NCBI GenBank assembly: GCA_045543095.1
Contig: JAZQMC010000007.1
Span: 62,001 to 126,000 of the forward strand
Reading direction: 5' to 3'
DNA length: 64,000 nucleotides
From: Fimenecus sp045543095
GTDB taxonomy: Bacteria > Bacillota > Clostridia > Oscillospirales > Acutalibacteraceae
Part shown: in pieces, positions 51,709-60,494 of the stretch
How positions within the stretch are numbered: position 1 is the first letter of the stretch
Layout of the letters: the number at the start of each line of letters is the position of its first letter
The notes under the pieces: generated by a model
The model's input: the letters and a program-made list of their open reading frames with translations, nothing else
What the model was told of the DNA's origin: nothing
Database searches by the model: none
Made by a program: the position numbers and the translations under genes

Positions 51709-52752
51709 ATGCTAATTGACATTCGTTCGTTGAACTATGACGAATTACTAAAAGAAATATTGGATTTGGGATTTCCCAAATTCCGTGTAAATCAGATTTA
51801 TTCTTGGATTCACGAAAAATGTGTTATATCTTTTGATGAAATGACAAATATTTCAAAAGATATGAGAGAAAAGCTTCAACAAAAATTCGCTTTCAGTAAT
51901 TGCGAAATTAATACAAAGCTTGTTTCAAAGATTGATGACACAGTCAAATATCTTTTCATTTTGCCTGATGGTGAATATGTTGAAAGTGTTGTAATGAAAT
52001 ATAAATACGGTTATTCAATCTGTATTTCAACTCAGGTTGGTTGCAAAATGGGGTGCACATTCTGTGCTTCTGCAATCGGCGGTTTTGTTCGTCAGTTAAC
52101 AACGGGTGAAATGCTTTCAGAAATCTATTCTGCCCAACGTGATTTAGGGGTTAAAATTAACCATCTTGTTCTTATGGGCACGGGCGAGCCACTTGATAAT
52201 TATGACAATGTAATACGAATGTTAGAAATTCTTACCGACGAAAAAGGGCAGAATATGAGTATGCGTCATATTTCTTTGTCAACTTGTGGAATTGTTCCTA
52301 AAATTTATGATTTAGCAGAGAAAAAGTTAGGTTTGACATTGTCGGTTTCTTTACATGCACCGAATAATCAAATCAGGTCAAAATCAATGCCTGTGAATAA
52401 TAAATATGATATTGATGAGCTTTTAAAGGCGTGTAAATATTATGCTGACACAACAGGTCGCAGAATATCTTTTGAGTATGCAATGATTAAAGATGTCAAT
52501 GATAGTGATGAATGTGCACTTGAGCTTGCAAAAAGACTTAAAGGCATATTGGCACATGTTAATTTAATTCCGGTCAATAATGTGCGTGAAAGAGATTATC
52601 AAAAAAGCACTGTTCATCGTCAAAAAAGGTTTATTGAAATATTATCTTCAAGAGGTATTACTGCGACGGTTCGCAGAACTCTCGGCAGTGATATAAATGC
52701 CTCTTGCGGTCAGTTAAGAGCATCTAAAAGAAAAGTAGGTGATATGAAATGA
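51709..52752 (+). CDS. rlmN: Dual-specificity rRNA/tRNA adenine-C2 methyltransferase RlmN
   Basis: Radical-SAM enzyme that methylates A2503 of 23S rRNA and A37 of some tRNAs. 347 residues with the CxxxCxxC cluster motif CKMGCTFC (Cys112, Cys116, Cys119), HLVLMGTGEPLDNYDN, LSLHAPNNQIRSKSMPVNNKYD and the C-terminal Cys in INASCGQL. Ends in a 4-base overlap (ATGA) with prpC. Confidence 0.96.
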   Translation: MLIDIRSLNYDELLKEILDLGFPKFRVNQIYSWIHEKCVISFDEMTNISKDMREKLQQKFAFSNCEINTKLVSKIDDTVKYLFILPDGEYVESVVMKYKYGYSICISTQVGCKMGCTFCASAIGGFVRQLTTGEMLSEIYSAQRDLGVKINHLVLMGTGEPLDNYDNVIRMLEILTDEKGQNMSMRHISLSTCGIVPKIYDLAEKKLGLTLSVSLHAPNNQIRSKSMPVNNKYDIDELLKACKYYADTTGRRISFEYAMIKDVNDSDECALELAKRLKGILAHVNLIPVNNVRERDYQKSTVHRQKRFIEILSSRGITATVRRTLGSDINASCGQLRASKRKVGDMK

Positions 52753-53477
52753 GAATAGTAGCTAAAACCGACATCGGCTTAAAGCGTAGCAGTAATCAGG
52801 ATTCCTACGCTGCAGGTGAATTGCCCGGTTCTGTTGCTTGGGCAGTCGTGTGTGACGGTATGGGCGGTGTTGCAGGTGGTAATCTTGCAAGCACAACGGC
52901 AGTGAAAATCATTTCAGAAAGAATATCTTCAACCTATCGTCAAGGTATGGGCTTTAACTCAATCAGAAACATGCTTACATCTGCCATAACTGCGGCAAAT
53001 ATAAGCGTTTTTGAAAAAGCAAAAGAAAATCCTGAGTTTACGGGTATGGGTACAACTGTTGTCGCCGCTTTGGTGGTTGATGGTACGGTTTGTGTTGCAC
53101 ACGCAGGTGACTCAAGAGCATACATTTTATCAGATAAAAAGCTTCGTCAGATTACAAAAGACCATTCAATAGTCCAAGAAATGGTTGATAGGGGAAGCTT
53201 AACACCCGATGAAGCAAAAGAAGACCCTCGTAAAAATATAATTACTCGTGCACTCGGTGTTGAGGACGATTTGCGAATTGACTTTCGCGAAGAGGATATT
53301 AGTGAAACAGATGTACTTATGATTTGTACTGATGGTCTTACAAATTATGTCGAACCACAGGAAATATATGAGCTTACTGATGACGGTAAGTTTTTTGAAT
53401 ATGCCGAAAGACTTGTAAACAGAGCAAATGAAAACGGCGGCGGTGACAATATTACAGTTGTTACCGTATCATATTGA
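52749..53477 (+). CDS. prpC: PP2C-type serine/threonine phosphatase
   Basis: 242 residues with the PPM metal motifs: TDIGLKRSSNQDSYA, VCDGMGGVAGG, AHAGDSRAYIL, TKDHSIVQEMVDRG and CTDGLTNYV, GGGDNITVVTV at the end. Reverses phosphorylation by the PrkC kinase encoded 22 bases downstream, the standard prpC-prkC pair. Confidence 0.95.
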   Translation: MRIVAKTDIGLKRSSNQDSYAAGELPGSVAWAVVCDGMGGVAGGNLASTTAVKIISERISSTYRQGMGFNSIRNMLTSAITAANISVFEKAKENPEFTGMGTTVVAALVVDGTVCVAHAGDSRAYILSDKKLRQITKDHSIVQEMVDRGSLTPDEAKEDPRKNIITRALGVEDDLRIDFREEDISETDVLMICTDGLTNYVEPQEIYELTDDGKFFEYAERLVNRANENGGGDNITVVTVSY

Positions 53478-53499
53478 TTTGTGAAGGGAGCAAAAAACT

Positions 53500-55647
53500 A
53501 TGGATAATTTTTGCGGTAAGCGTCTTGACGGACGTTATGAAATAAGAGAAATAATCGGTGTTGGCGGAATGGCTGTTGTTTATAAAGCTTATGACAACAT
53601 TGATGACAGAATTGTTGCTATTAAAATTCTTAAAGATGAATATCTTACAAATGAAGAGTTTAAACGTCGCTTTAAGAATGAATCTAAAGCTATTGCTGTT
53701 CTTTCACACCCCAATATTGTGCGTGTTTATAATGTGAGTTTCGGTGACAGACTTCAATATATTGTAATGGAATATGTTGACGGTATCACTCTTAAAGAGT
53801 ATATTGAGCAACAGGGAGTTGTTAACTGGAAAGAAGCAGTTCATTTTATGGGACAAATTCTTGCGGCTCTTCAGCATGCTCATGATAAGGGAATTGTGCA
53901 TCAGGATATTAAGCCACAGAACATTATGCTCTTACAGGACGGCACAATCAAAGTTACTGATTTTGGTATTGCAAGATTCAGCAGAATGGATTCAAAAACA
54001 ACTTCTGAAAATGCAATCGGTTCAGTTCATTATATCAGTCCCGAGCAGGCTCGCGGTGAGATGACTGACGATAAAGCCGATATTTATTCAGTTGGTGTTG
54101 TAATGTATGAAATGCTCACAGGTCAGTTGCCCTTCCAGTCAGATAGTGCCGTTTCGGTTGCTATTATGCAACTTCAGCAAGACCCTAAAAGACCACGTGA
54201 GATTGTACCTACATTGCCTTTAGGCCTTGAACAGATTACAATTCGTGCAATGCAGAAAAATCCTAATGACAGATACCGTTCTGCCGCTGAAATGCTTATG
54301 GATATAAATGAGTTTAAGCGTAATCCCGCAGTGAAGTTTAATTATACATACTTCGTTGACCAAGAACCAACAAAGTATGTCAGAACAGGTGGTTCTTCAG
54401 CGAAGGCACAGACTGTTAAAGAGGATATTCCCACAGAAACAGAAAAGAGAGCTATAAACAAAACTACTGCTATTATGATGGGTGCGATTGCAGGTTTAGT
54501 TGCACTTGTGCTTATAATTGTTGCGATAACCTTCGGGCTTAAAAATCAAAAAGTTGAGGTTCCTAATTTTATAAATCTCAACTATTATGACCAAATTCAA
54601 AACAATCCCGAATATGAAGATAATTTTAAGTTTAATATTGAGTTTACTGAAAGTTCAACTCTTGATAACGGCACTGTTACAGACCAAAACCCTGAAGCAA
54701 GTGAAAAAGTAAAAAAAGGCACTGAAATCACTTTGACCATTGTTCAGAAAGACAGCGTTATTATTGATTCTTCTATTTTAAGTATGAATGAAGAACAGGC
54801 AAAGAGCTTCCTTATGTCACGCGGACTTGTAGCTACAATTATGCAGGAATATTCTGAAACAATTGCGACAGGTCTTGTTATAAAGACTGACCCCGAGGTT
54901 GGTACTGCAGTAAGACCGGGTTCAGAGGTTGTAGTTTATATTGCAACCGACAAACAGGAAACAACAAAGGTTCCTGAAATTGAAGGCTGTAGCAGAGAGG
55001 TTGCCGAACAGCTTCTCAAGGCTTCTGACCTTGAGGTTGGCGAAGTAACTGAGGTTGACAGTAATCTTGAAGCCGGTATGGTTGTTGAGCAGAGCATTAA
55101 AAAGGATACAAAGGTTCCCGTTGGTTCAAAAATTGACTTTACAATCAGTAACGGTATCCCTAGTGAATCATCTGTTGATATTAAAATTACATTGCCGGCA
55201 ATAAATAAGAGTGGTATTTTAAAAATTTACCTTAACAATGAGCTTTTCTATGAATCAAAAGAGCTTTATCTTGACGGTGCTGAAAAAACTTATACTTTGA
55301 CAGGTAAGGGTGCTGATGGTTCTTATAAAGTTATGATTGATGACGTTCTTGTTCAACAGGGCAAGGTGGACTTTACAAAAATTCCCGCAGTATTGAGTGA
55401 AGTTGAAAATATTGATTTCGAAAATACACAGGTATTGCCAAATGTTGTTGGCAGTATGAAAGATACAGCTATTAACGATTTGAAGAATGCAGGCTTTGCT
55501 GTGGTAAAAGTAGTTGAAGAAGTCAACGAAAAGCCCGCAGGCGAGGTTATTGCACAATCTCCCACATCTGATGGTACAACAAAGATTTCAACAGCTACTG
55601 AAATTGTAATTACTGTAAGTTTAGGTCCTGAAGAAAGTGCAGAATAA
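53500..55647 (+). CDS. prkC: PASTA-domain serine/threonine protein kinase
   Basis: 715 residues. Kinase domain 1-~275: IGVGGMAVVYKA, Lys42 in VAIKIL, catalytic loop HQDIKPQN with Asp136, DFG with Asp154, HYISPEQARG. The HRD arginine is Gln (HQD), as in non-RD kinases. One TM helix at ~325-347. Outside are four PASTA modules for muropeptide sensing, with an ~80-residue beta domain (KITLPAINKSGILKIYLNN...) between the third and fourth. Controls cell-wall growth and, in spores, germination. Confidence 0.95.
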   Translation: MDNFCGKRLDGRYEIREIIGVGGMAVVYKAYDNIDDRIVAIKILKDEYLTNEEFKRRFKNESKAIAVLSHPNIVRVYNVSFGDRLQYIVMEYVDGITLKEYIEQQGVVNWKEAVHFMGQILAALQHAHDKGIVHQDIKPQNIMLLQDGTIKVTDFGIARFSRMDSKTTSENAIGSVHYISPEQARGEMTDDKADIYSVGVVMYEMLTGQLPFQSDSAVSVAIMQLQQDPKRPREIVPTLPLGLEQITIRAMQKNPNDRYRSAAEMLMDINEFKRNPAVKFNYTYFVDQEPTKYVRTGGSSAKAQTVKEDIPTETEKRAINKTTAIMMGAIAGLVALVLIIVAITFGLKNQKVEVPNFINLNYYDQIQNNPEYEDNFKFNIEFTESSTLDNGTVTDQNPEASEKVKKGTEITLTIVQKDSVIIDSSILSMNEEQAKSFLMSRGLVATIMQEYSETIATGLVIKTDPEVGTAVRPGSEVVVYIATDKQETTKVPEIEGCSREVAEQLLKASDLEVGEVTEVDSNLEAGMVVEQSIKKDTKVPVGSKIDFTISNGIPSESSVDIKITLPAINKSGILKIYLNNELFYESKELYLDGAEKTYTLTGKGADGSYKVMIDDVLVQQGKVDFTKIPAVLSEVENIDFENTQVLPNVVGSMKDTAINDLKNAGFAVVKVVEEVNEKPAGEVIAQSPTSDGTTKISTATEIVITVSLGPEESAE

Positions 55648-55648
55648 A

Positions 55649-56524
55649 ATGGAAAAATTCAAGGGTATAATTACCAAAGGTATTGGCGGCTTCTATTATG
55701 TTGAAGTCGCCAATGCGACTTATGAGTGTAAAGCAAGGGGTATATTCCGCAAAAAGCGTATTACTCCTCTTGTAGGCGATACTGTGGATATAACGGTCAA
55801 TGAAAATGCAGAAAATACAATTGATTTAATTTATGACCGCAAAAACTATCTTAACAGACCGCCCGTGTCAAATATTGATAATTTAATAATTGTTGTTGCT
55901 ACAACCGAGCCACGCCCTAATTTTCTTGTTATCGATAAACTTATTGCAATAGCCGAGCATAAAAATATTGAGCCAGTTATTGTTATTTCTAAAACTGATT
56001 TGGCATCAGAAAAGGAAATTTTTAGTGTGTATGAAAAAACAGGAATACGCGTAATTTCTTTGAATTCTGAAGATGCAATTGAGCAAGTGCGGACAATAAT
56101 GAAAGGTAAGATTAATGCATTCACCGGTAATTCGGGTGTGGGAAAAACTACACTTTTGAATCGCCTTGAGCCAACTTTGAAACTTGCTACGGGCGAGATA
56201 AGTGACAAACTTGGCAGAGGTCGTCATACAACCCGTCAAGCACAGCTTTTTAATGTGTGCGGCGGATATATTATTGATACACCGGGCTTTTCTTCATTTG
56301 AATTTGAGAAAAACGGTATAATAAAAAAAGACGAATTGCCTTACTGCTTCAGAGAATTTAAAGATTATCTCGGTACCTGTCAGTTTACTACTTGTGCACA
56401 TGTAAATGATAAAGGTTGTTCAATCTGCGAAGCAGTAAAAAGCGGGCATATTAGCGAAGTCCGTCATAATAATTATATTTCTATGTATAATCAGGCAAAG
56501 GAAATTAAAGAATGGGAACTCTAA
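55649..56524 (+). CDS. rsgA: Ribosome small-subunit biogenesis GTPase RsgA
   Basis: 291 residues from ATG 55649, right after the prkC stop. N-terminal OB-fold (GIITKGIGGFYYVEVANATYECKARG), a circularly permuted GTPase domain in the order VISKTD (G4), GNSGVGKTTLLNRL (G1), TTRQ (G2), DTPGF (G3), and a zinc-binding C-terminal part (CQFTTCAHVNDKGCSIC). Acts in late 30S maturation. rpe, which follows cpgA/rsgA in B. subtilis, is missing, and thiN overlaps directly. Confidence 0.96.
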   Translation: MEKFKGIITKGIGGFYYVEVANATYECKARGIFRKKRITPLVGDTVDITVNENAENTIDLIYDRKNYLNRPPVSNIDNLIIVVATTEPRPNFLVIDKLIAIAEHKNIEPVIVISKTDLASEKEIFSVYEKTGIRVISLNSEDAIEQVRTIMKGKINAFTGNSGVGKTTLLNRLEPTLKLATGEISDKLGRGRHTTRQAQLFNVCGGYIIDTPGFSSFEFEKNGIIKKDELPYCFREFKDYLGTCQFTTCAHVNDKGCSICEAVKSGHISEVRHNNYISMYNQAKEIKEWEL

Positions 56525-57150
56525 AAACACGATGTGTCATAATTGGCGGGGGCGATTGCTCTGCAGATTTTTTAAAAGAGCATATCACTCCGAAAAATGA
56601 CTATATAATATGTGCTGACAGTGGATATGATTATGCAAAATCTTCAGGATTAACACCCGATTTGCTTATTGGTGATTTTGACTCTATTTCAGCTATTCCC
56701 AAATTCGCGAATATGATTACTCTGCCGGTTGAAAAAGACATTACAGACTGCGTAGCAGCTTATTACGAGGGCGTTAAGCGTGGCTTTAAAGATTTTGTGC
56801 TTTTTGGTGGAACAGGCGGGAGGTTTGAACACACTTTTGCTAATATTTCGCTTATGTCAAACGCCTCAAAATCTCAAACAAGCTTTGAAATGGTCGATGA
56901 GAAGCATGTTTTTAAAAGTATTACTAATTCGTCGATTAAAATTATAAGAAAAGAAAATCAACAGATTTCTGTTTTTGCTTACGGTGACCGTGCGTTTGGA
57001 GTGACATTAAAGGGTTTTCATTATCCGTTGTGGGATTTCACACTCGACCCGTTTAACGGTTCATTGGGAACAAGTAATGACATTATTGACACTTTTGGTG
57101 AGATTTCAGTGCGTAAAGGCACGTTGATAATTATCGAAACCATATTGTAA
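56512..57150 (+). CDS. thiN: Thiamine diphosphokinase
   Basis: Converts thiamine to thiamine diphosphate with ATP. 212 residues, overlapping rsgA by 13 bases. Family motifs: CADSGYDYAKSSGLTPDLLIGDFDSI, DCVAAYYEG, LFGGTGGRFEHTFANI and the C-terminal substrate segment GSLGTSNDII. Conserved rsgA-thiN-spoVM neighbourhood. Confidence 0.94.
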   Translation: MGTLKTRCVIIGGGDCSADFLKEHITPKNDYIICADSGYDYAKSSGLTPDLLIGDFDSISAIPKFANMITLPVEKDITDCVAAYYEGVKRGFKDFVLFGGTGGRFEHTFANISLMSNASKSQTSFEMVDEKHVFKSITNSSIKIIRKENQQISVFAYGDRAFGVTLKGFHYPLWDFTLDPFNGSLGTSNDIIDTFGEISVRKGTLIIIETIL

Positions 57151-57156
57151 CAAAAA

Positions 57157-57203
57157 AATACCCCCTGCGTATAATGTAGTAAAATACATAAACAGGGGGT
57201 ATT
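57157..57203 (+). promoter_or_regulatory. RBS-containing inverted repeat with internal promoter before the spoVM-linked ORF
   Basis: A perfect 11-bp inverted repeat, AATACCCCCTG (57157-57167) and CAGGGGGTATT (57193-57203), has a 25-nt loop. The right arm holds AGGGGG, the ribosome site for the ORF at 57208. Inside the loop lies CGTATAAT (57168-57175), good as a SigA -10 and 6/8 to the SigE -10; transcription would start near 57182 and lose the left arm. A clear -35 is not seen (TTGTAA at 57145-57150 is 19 bases away). Confidence 0.5.
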
Positions 57204-57207
57204 CTTT

Positions 57208-57357
57208 ATGGGAAGAAAGCGTCATAATTCAAATGGAATAATCTTTGTTGCTTTGGGTCTTGGATTATTGATTTCGTTAATTCTTCCCCAAAAAGCCGTT
57301 ATTGTAATTCTTGCTATTGCATTAGTTTGTTGCGGTGGTGCTCTTTGTAAATCTTGA
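57208..57357 (+). CDS. Small hydrophobic protein encoded ahead of spoVM
   Basis: 49 residues, ATG 57208, with AGGGGG eight bases upstream. A basic tip (MGRKRHNSNG) is followed by two short hydrophobic stretches (IIFVALGLGLLISLILP and VIVILAIALVCCGGALC), suggesting a small membrane hairpin. I have a recollection of similar small hypothetical proteins in Clostridia, unnamed. It ends 12 bases before spoVM and the two almost certainly share a transcript, so a spore-coat or forespore-membrane role is plausible (inference). Confidence 0.75.
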   Translation: MGRKRHNSNGIIFVALGLGLLISLILPQKAVIVILAIALVCCGGALCKS

Positions 57358-57368
57358 GGAGGAGTTTT

Positions 57369-57449
57369 ATGAAACTTGTGGTGGTAAAAAGTCCTAAAAT
57401 AATTGGTGGTATTTTAAGGTTAATGTTCGGTATTAAAAAAGAGAATTAA
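57369..57449 (+). CDS. spoVM: Stage V sporulation protein M
   Basis: 26 residues, the exact SpoVM length, with a strong AGGAGG (57357-57362). The sequence aligns with B. subtilis SpoVM without gaps: MK opening, the Pro at position 9 in SPKIIGGILRLMFG (B. subtilis LPKFLGGIVRAMLG) and a charged KKEN/RKD end. SpoVM is an amphipathic peptide that recognises the curved forespore membrane and anchors SpoIVA. Its position after prkC-rsgA-thiN is the same as in B. subtilis, which settles the call. Confidence 0.93.
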   Translation: MKLVVVKSPKIIGGILRLMFGIKKEN

Positions 57450-57456
57450 ACTATAA

Positions 57457-57485
57457 AAAGCGGGTAGAACCCGCTTTATTTTTTT
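57457..57485 (+). terminator. Intrinsic terminator after spoVM
   Basis: Perfect 9-bp stem AAAGCGGGT (57457-57465) with ACCCGCTTT (57469-57477), loop AGA, followed by ATTTTTTT. Confidence 0.93.
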
Positions 57486-57506
57486 AGATTAATTAACTCT
57501 GTAGAT

Positions 57507-57535
57507 TTGACATTCATAAAGGCTTAATGTATAAT
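57507..57535 (+). promoter_or_regulatory. Consensus SigA promoter of the amino acid symporter gene
   Basis: TTGACA (57507-57512), 17-nt spacer, TATAAT (57530-57535): a perfect match in both boxes, ~28 bases before the start codon. Confidence 0.88.
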
Positions 57536-57562
57536 TGCAGTACTATAAACTAAGGAGTTTTT

Positions 57563-58963
57563 ATGTTAAACGAAATTATTTCTACACTTAATGATGCTTT
57601 ATATAGTTACATTCTCATTATTATACTTGTGCTTGGCGGACTGTTCTTTACATTCCGAACAAAATTTATTCAATTCAGACTTTTAAAAGAGCAGTTTAGA
57701 GCAGTTCTTGAAAAGCCTGCTGACGGCAGCGGAGTTTCTTCATTTCAAGCACTTATGGTTTCAACTGCATCACGTGTAGGCACAGGTAATATTATTGGTG
57801 TTTCAACTGCACTCTGCCTTGGTGGTTTCGGCTCAGTTTTCTGGATGTGGGTAATTGCGATTGTTGGTAGTGCATCTGCATTTATTGAAAGCACTCTTGC
57901 ACAGATTTACAAGAGAAAAGGTCCTGACGGAAGTTACGGTGGTCCTGCATATTATATTGAAACTGCTCTTCATAATAAACCATTGGCTGTTGTATTTTCA
58001 ATTTTGCTTATAATCACTTACGGTTTTGGCTTTAATATGCTTGCATCATATAATCTTCAGTCAACATTTTCAAGTTATAGTTTTTATGATGAAAAAATAA
58101 CTCCGTGGATTATCGGCTTAATCGTGGCGGTAGTTGTTGGTTATTGTCTTTTTGGTGGCGGTAAACGAGTAATAAAAGTTACAAGTACATTTGTCCCATT
58201 TATGGGTGTTGCATATATTCTCGTTGCACTTATAATTGTGTTTATGAATATTGGTATGTTGCCCGACATTTTCAAAACTATTTTTACTGAAGCATTTAAT
58301 TTTGATGCGATATTCGGTGGGTTTAGCGGTTCTTGTGTAATGTTTGGCATTAAACGTGGTCTTTTCAGTAATGAGGCAGGTGTTGGTTCTGCACCAAATG
58401 CGTCTGCATCAGCTGAGGTTAATCATCCTGTAAAACAAGGTCTTGTACAAGTTCTTTCTGTATTTATTGATACAGTTCTTATCTGTTCCGCAACTGCATT
58501 TATGTGTATGAGTTCAGGCGTTGAGCCAAGTGCAAAACTTTCAGGTGCACCTTATGTGCAGGAGGCACTTACACAAACTCTTGGTAAATTTGGCCCGATT
58601 TTCATAACCGTTGCAATGATTTTGTTCGCATTCACAACACTTATCGGCAATCTTTTTTATGTAGATAAATGTATTTTCCATATTTGCGGCAAGAAGCCGG
58701 GTAAGGTATTTATGAGCATTTATTATATTATCGCATCAGTTGTAATTTTTGTTGGTGCAGGACTCAGTGCTGATTTGCTCTGGGGTATTGCCGACGTAGC
58801 AATGGGTGCTATGGCAATTATTAATATGCCTGTGATTTTATTCTTGGGTAAGTATGCTTACAGAGCCTTAAAAGATTACGAAAAACAACGAAAAGATGGC
58901 ATTGAGCCTGTTTTTAAGGCAAAGGACATTGATTTACCGCATAAAACAGATTATTGGAACTAA
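57563..58963 (+). CDS. Alanine/glycine:cation symporter family protein
   Basis: 466 residues behind AAGGAG, about 10-11 membrane helices. AGCS-family signatures: FQALMVSTASRVGTGNIIGVSTAL, the WMWVIAIVGSASAFIESTLAQIYK block, GGPAYYIE, and GIKRGLFSNEAGVGSAPNASASAEV. Imports alanine or glycine (possibly glutamine) with Na+ or H+. Single gene between its own promoter and terminator. Confidence 0.94.
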   Translation: MLNEIISTLNDALYSYILIIILVLGGLFFTFRTKFIQFRLLKEQFRAVLEKPADGSGVSSFQALMVSTASRVGTGNIIGVSTALCLGGFGSVFWMWVIAIVGSASAFIESTLAQIYKRKGPDGSYGGPAYYIETALHNKPLAVVFSILLIITYGFGFNMLASYNLQSTFSSYSFYDEKITPWIIGLIVAVVVGYCLFGGGKRVIKVTSTFVPFMGVAYILVALIIVFMNIGMLPDIFKTIFTEAFNFDAIFGGFSGSCVMFGIKRGLFSNEAGVGSAPNASASAEVNHPVKQGLVQVLSVFIDTVLICSATAFMCMSSGVEPSAKLSGAPYVQEALTQTLGKFGPIFITVAMILFAFTTLIGNLFYVDKCIFHICGKKPGKVFMSIYYIIASVVIFVGAGLSADLLWGIADVAMGAMAIINMPVILFLGKYAYRALKDYEKQRKDGIEPVFKAKDIDLPHKTDYWN

Positions 58964-58969
58964 AAATTT

Positions 58970-59000
58970 AGCACTGACTTTAAAAAGTCGGTGCTTTTTT
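58970..59000 (+). terminator. Intrinsic terminator after symporter gene
   Basis: 11-bp stem AGCACTGACTT (58970-58980) with 58985-58995 (one G-U), loop TAAA, then TTTTT. Confidence 0.9.
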
Positions 59001-59001
59001 A

Positions 59002-59030
59002 TTGAATAAGTTATTTTTAAGTGTTAAAAT
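59002..59030 (+). promoter_or_regulatory. SigA-type promoter of the SGNH hydrolase gene
   Basis: TTGAAT (59002-59007), 17-nt spacer, TAAAAT (59025-59030), starting directly behind the preceding terminator. Confidence 0.7.
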
Positions 59031-59054
59031 AAAAATGTAGGAAGGGGAACGATT

Positions 59055-60452
59055 ATGAAAAAGAAGAGTATTAAAATAGTGGCAATTATTTTAGCAACAA
59101 TTCTAACTTTGGGAATCGGCGGATTTTCTTATCTTTTCCTTAACGGACTTTCAGGGCTTCATCTTGGAACAGATGCAAAAGAAGGTCAGATTAAGGTTGC
59201 ATGTGTAGGCGATAGTATTACTTATGGCCACGGTGTAACTCCCTGGCATAAAAACAACTACCCCGCAATATTGCAAAATCTTTTAGGTGACAGTTACAAT
59301 GTACAGAATTTCGGTGTGAGCGGTACAACTGCACAGAGTACAGGCGACCAACCATACATTGAGACAAAGGTTTATCAAAAGAGTATAGATTATAATGCAG
59401 ATATTCTGATTTTTATGCTTGGCAGTAATGACTCAAAGCCTAAAAACTGGACTGATGCGGAAACCTTTAAGAAAGAATATCTTACTCTGCTTGATACATA
59501 TATTTCAAATAATAATTCACCGGAAGTTTATCTCGGTATCCCTGCAAAAGCATTTTATGACGATGAAAGTCAAACAAGCGGACCAACCAATTATGATATT
59601 CAGGGAGATATTGTTGAAAAAATCGGCAATGTTATAAAAGAAATTGCAGCAGAACGAGGTTATAAATATATTGATATTTATGAGCTTACCTCACAACATC
59701 CTGAATGGTTTGCAAAAGATAATATTCATCCTAACGCAGATGGTGCAAAGGCTATTGCTAATAAAATGTATGAGCATGTAAAGGGCTTTGACATTGAAAC
59801 GGGTAATAAAGATGTTGAAAATCAAATAAAGTTAATTGCTAAAGAATTTGATGAATGGAATATTGAATATACTGATGTATATAAAGGTTATTGTGTTACT
59901 GACTTAAACCGCAATGGTTTACTTGAAATCATTGCTAGTTGTAATCAAGGAACTGGATTATACTCTTTAAATACAATTTTTGAAGTAAATGAAGAAGTTA
60001 ACGGTTTGATTGAATACAAAATAGATAATGAAAGTGAAACACAACCCGATTTATTATTTTCCAATTCCGTAAATTGTTATAATAAAGATAATAGGTATTG
60101 TTATGTTTTCAATGATAACATTAAAGTAAGTGCCGCTGAACATTGGACATTTGTTTTTGCTGTTAGTTTGGAAGATAATCAATTTAATTGTAATTTAATT
60201 ACTCGTGAAGAAATACTGTGGAGTGATAACGAAAACTATACTGCAATTTACAAAAATTCAAATGATGAAACGATAACAGAAACTGAATTTAAAATTGCTG
60301 AAAAAGAATATTTTAATGACTATAAACATGAAACAGTAAAATTAGGTTGGTGTAAAGATTCAACTGATGATAACTCTTCATTGCTTAATAAAACAAATGA
60401 AGAGTTAATAACAATACTCACACAATCATACAATACTTTTATTGGTAATTAA
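59055..60452 (+). CDS. SGNH/GDSL hydrolase with unrecognised C-terminal domain
   Basis: 465 residues. N-terminal membrane anchor or signal (~7-30). SGNH blocks: VACVGDSITYGHGV (catalytic Ser), NFGVSGTTA (Gly), FMLGSNDSK (Asn) and DNIHPNADG (Asp/His), all intact, so an esterase or acetylxylan/peptidoglycan O-deacetylase activity outside the cell is likely. Residues ~250-465 are a separate, AT-richer region starting NQIKLIAKEFDEWNIEYTDVYKGYCVTDLNRNGLLEI, which resembles the short Ca-binding/FG-GAP-type modules of other secreted proteins here. Confidence 0.87.
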   Translation: MKKKSIKIVAIILATILTLGIGGFSYLFLNGLSGLHLGTDAKEGQIKVACVGDSITYGHGVTPWHKNNYPAILQNLLGDSYNVQNFGVSGTTAQSTGDQPYIETKVYQKSIDYNADILIFMLGSNDSKPKNWTDAETFKKEYLTLLDTYISNNNSPEVYLGIPAKAFYDDESQTSGPTNYDIQGDIVEKIGNVIKEIAAERGYKYIDIYELTSQHPEWFAKDNIHPNADGAKAIANKMYEHVKGFDIETGNKDVENQIKLIAKEFDEWNIEYTDVYKGYCVTDLNRNGLLEIIASCNQGTGLYSLNTIFEVNEEVNGLIEYKIDNESETQPDLLFSNSVNCYNKDNRYCYVFNDNIKVSAAEHWTFVFAVSLEDNQFNCNLITREEILWSDNENYTAIYKNSNDETITETEFKIAEKEYFNDYKHETVKLGWCKDSTDDNSSLLNKTNEELITILTQSYNTFIGN

Positions 60453-60456
60453 ACAT

Positions 60457-60492
60457 AAATCACTCCCGGCATAGAATGTATGGGAGTGATTT
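60457..60492 (+). promoter_or_regulatory. RBS-containing inverted repeat with sporulation-type -10 in the loop, before the amidase gene
   Basis: A perfect 11-bp inverted repeat, AAATCACTCCC (60457-60467) and GGGAGTGATTT (60482-60492), has a 14-nt loop. The right arm carries the ribosome site GGGAGTG, followed by TT and ATG. The loop contains CATAGAAT (60470-60477), 7/8 to the SigE -10; an AC at SigK-like distance precedes it. As a terminator it would also end the SGNH gene (T-run 60490-60494). Predicted transcription start falls very near the ribosome site, so promoter use is uncertain. Confidence 0.45.
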
Positions 60493-60494
60493 TT

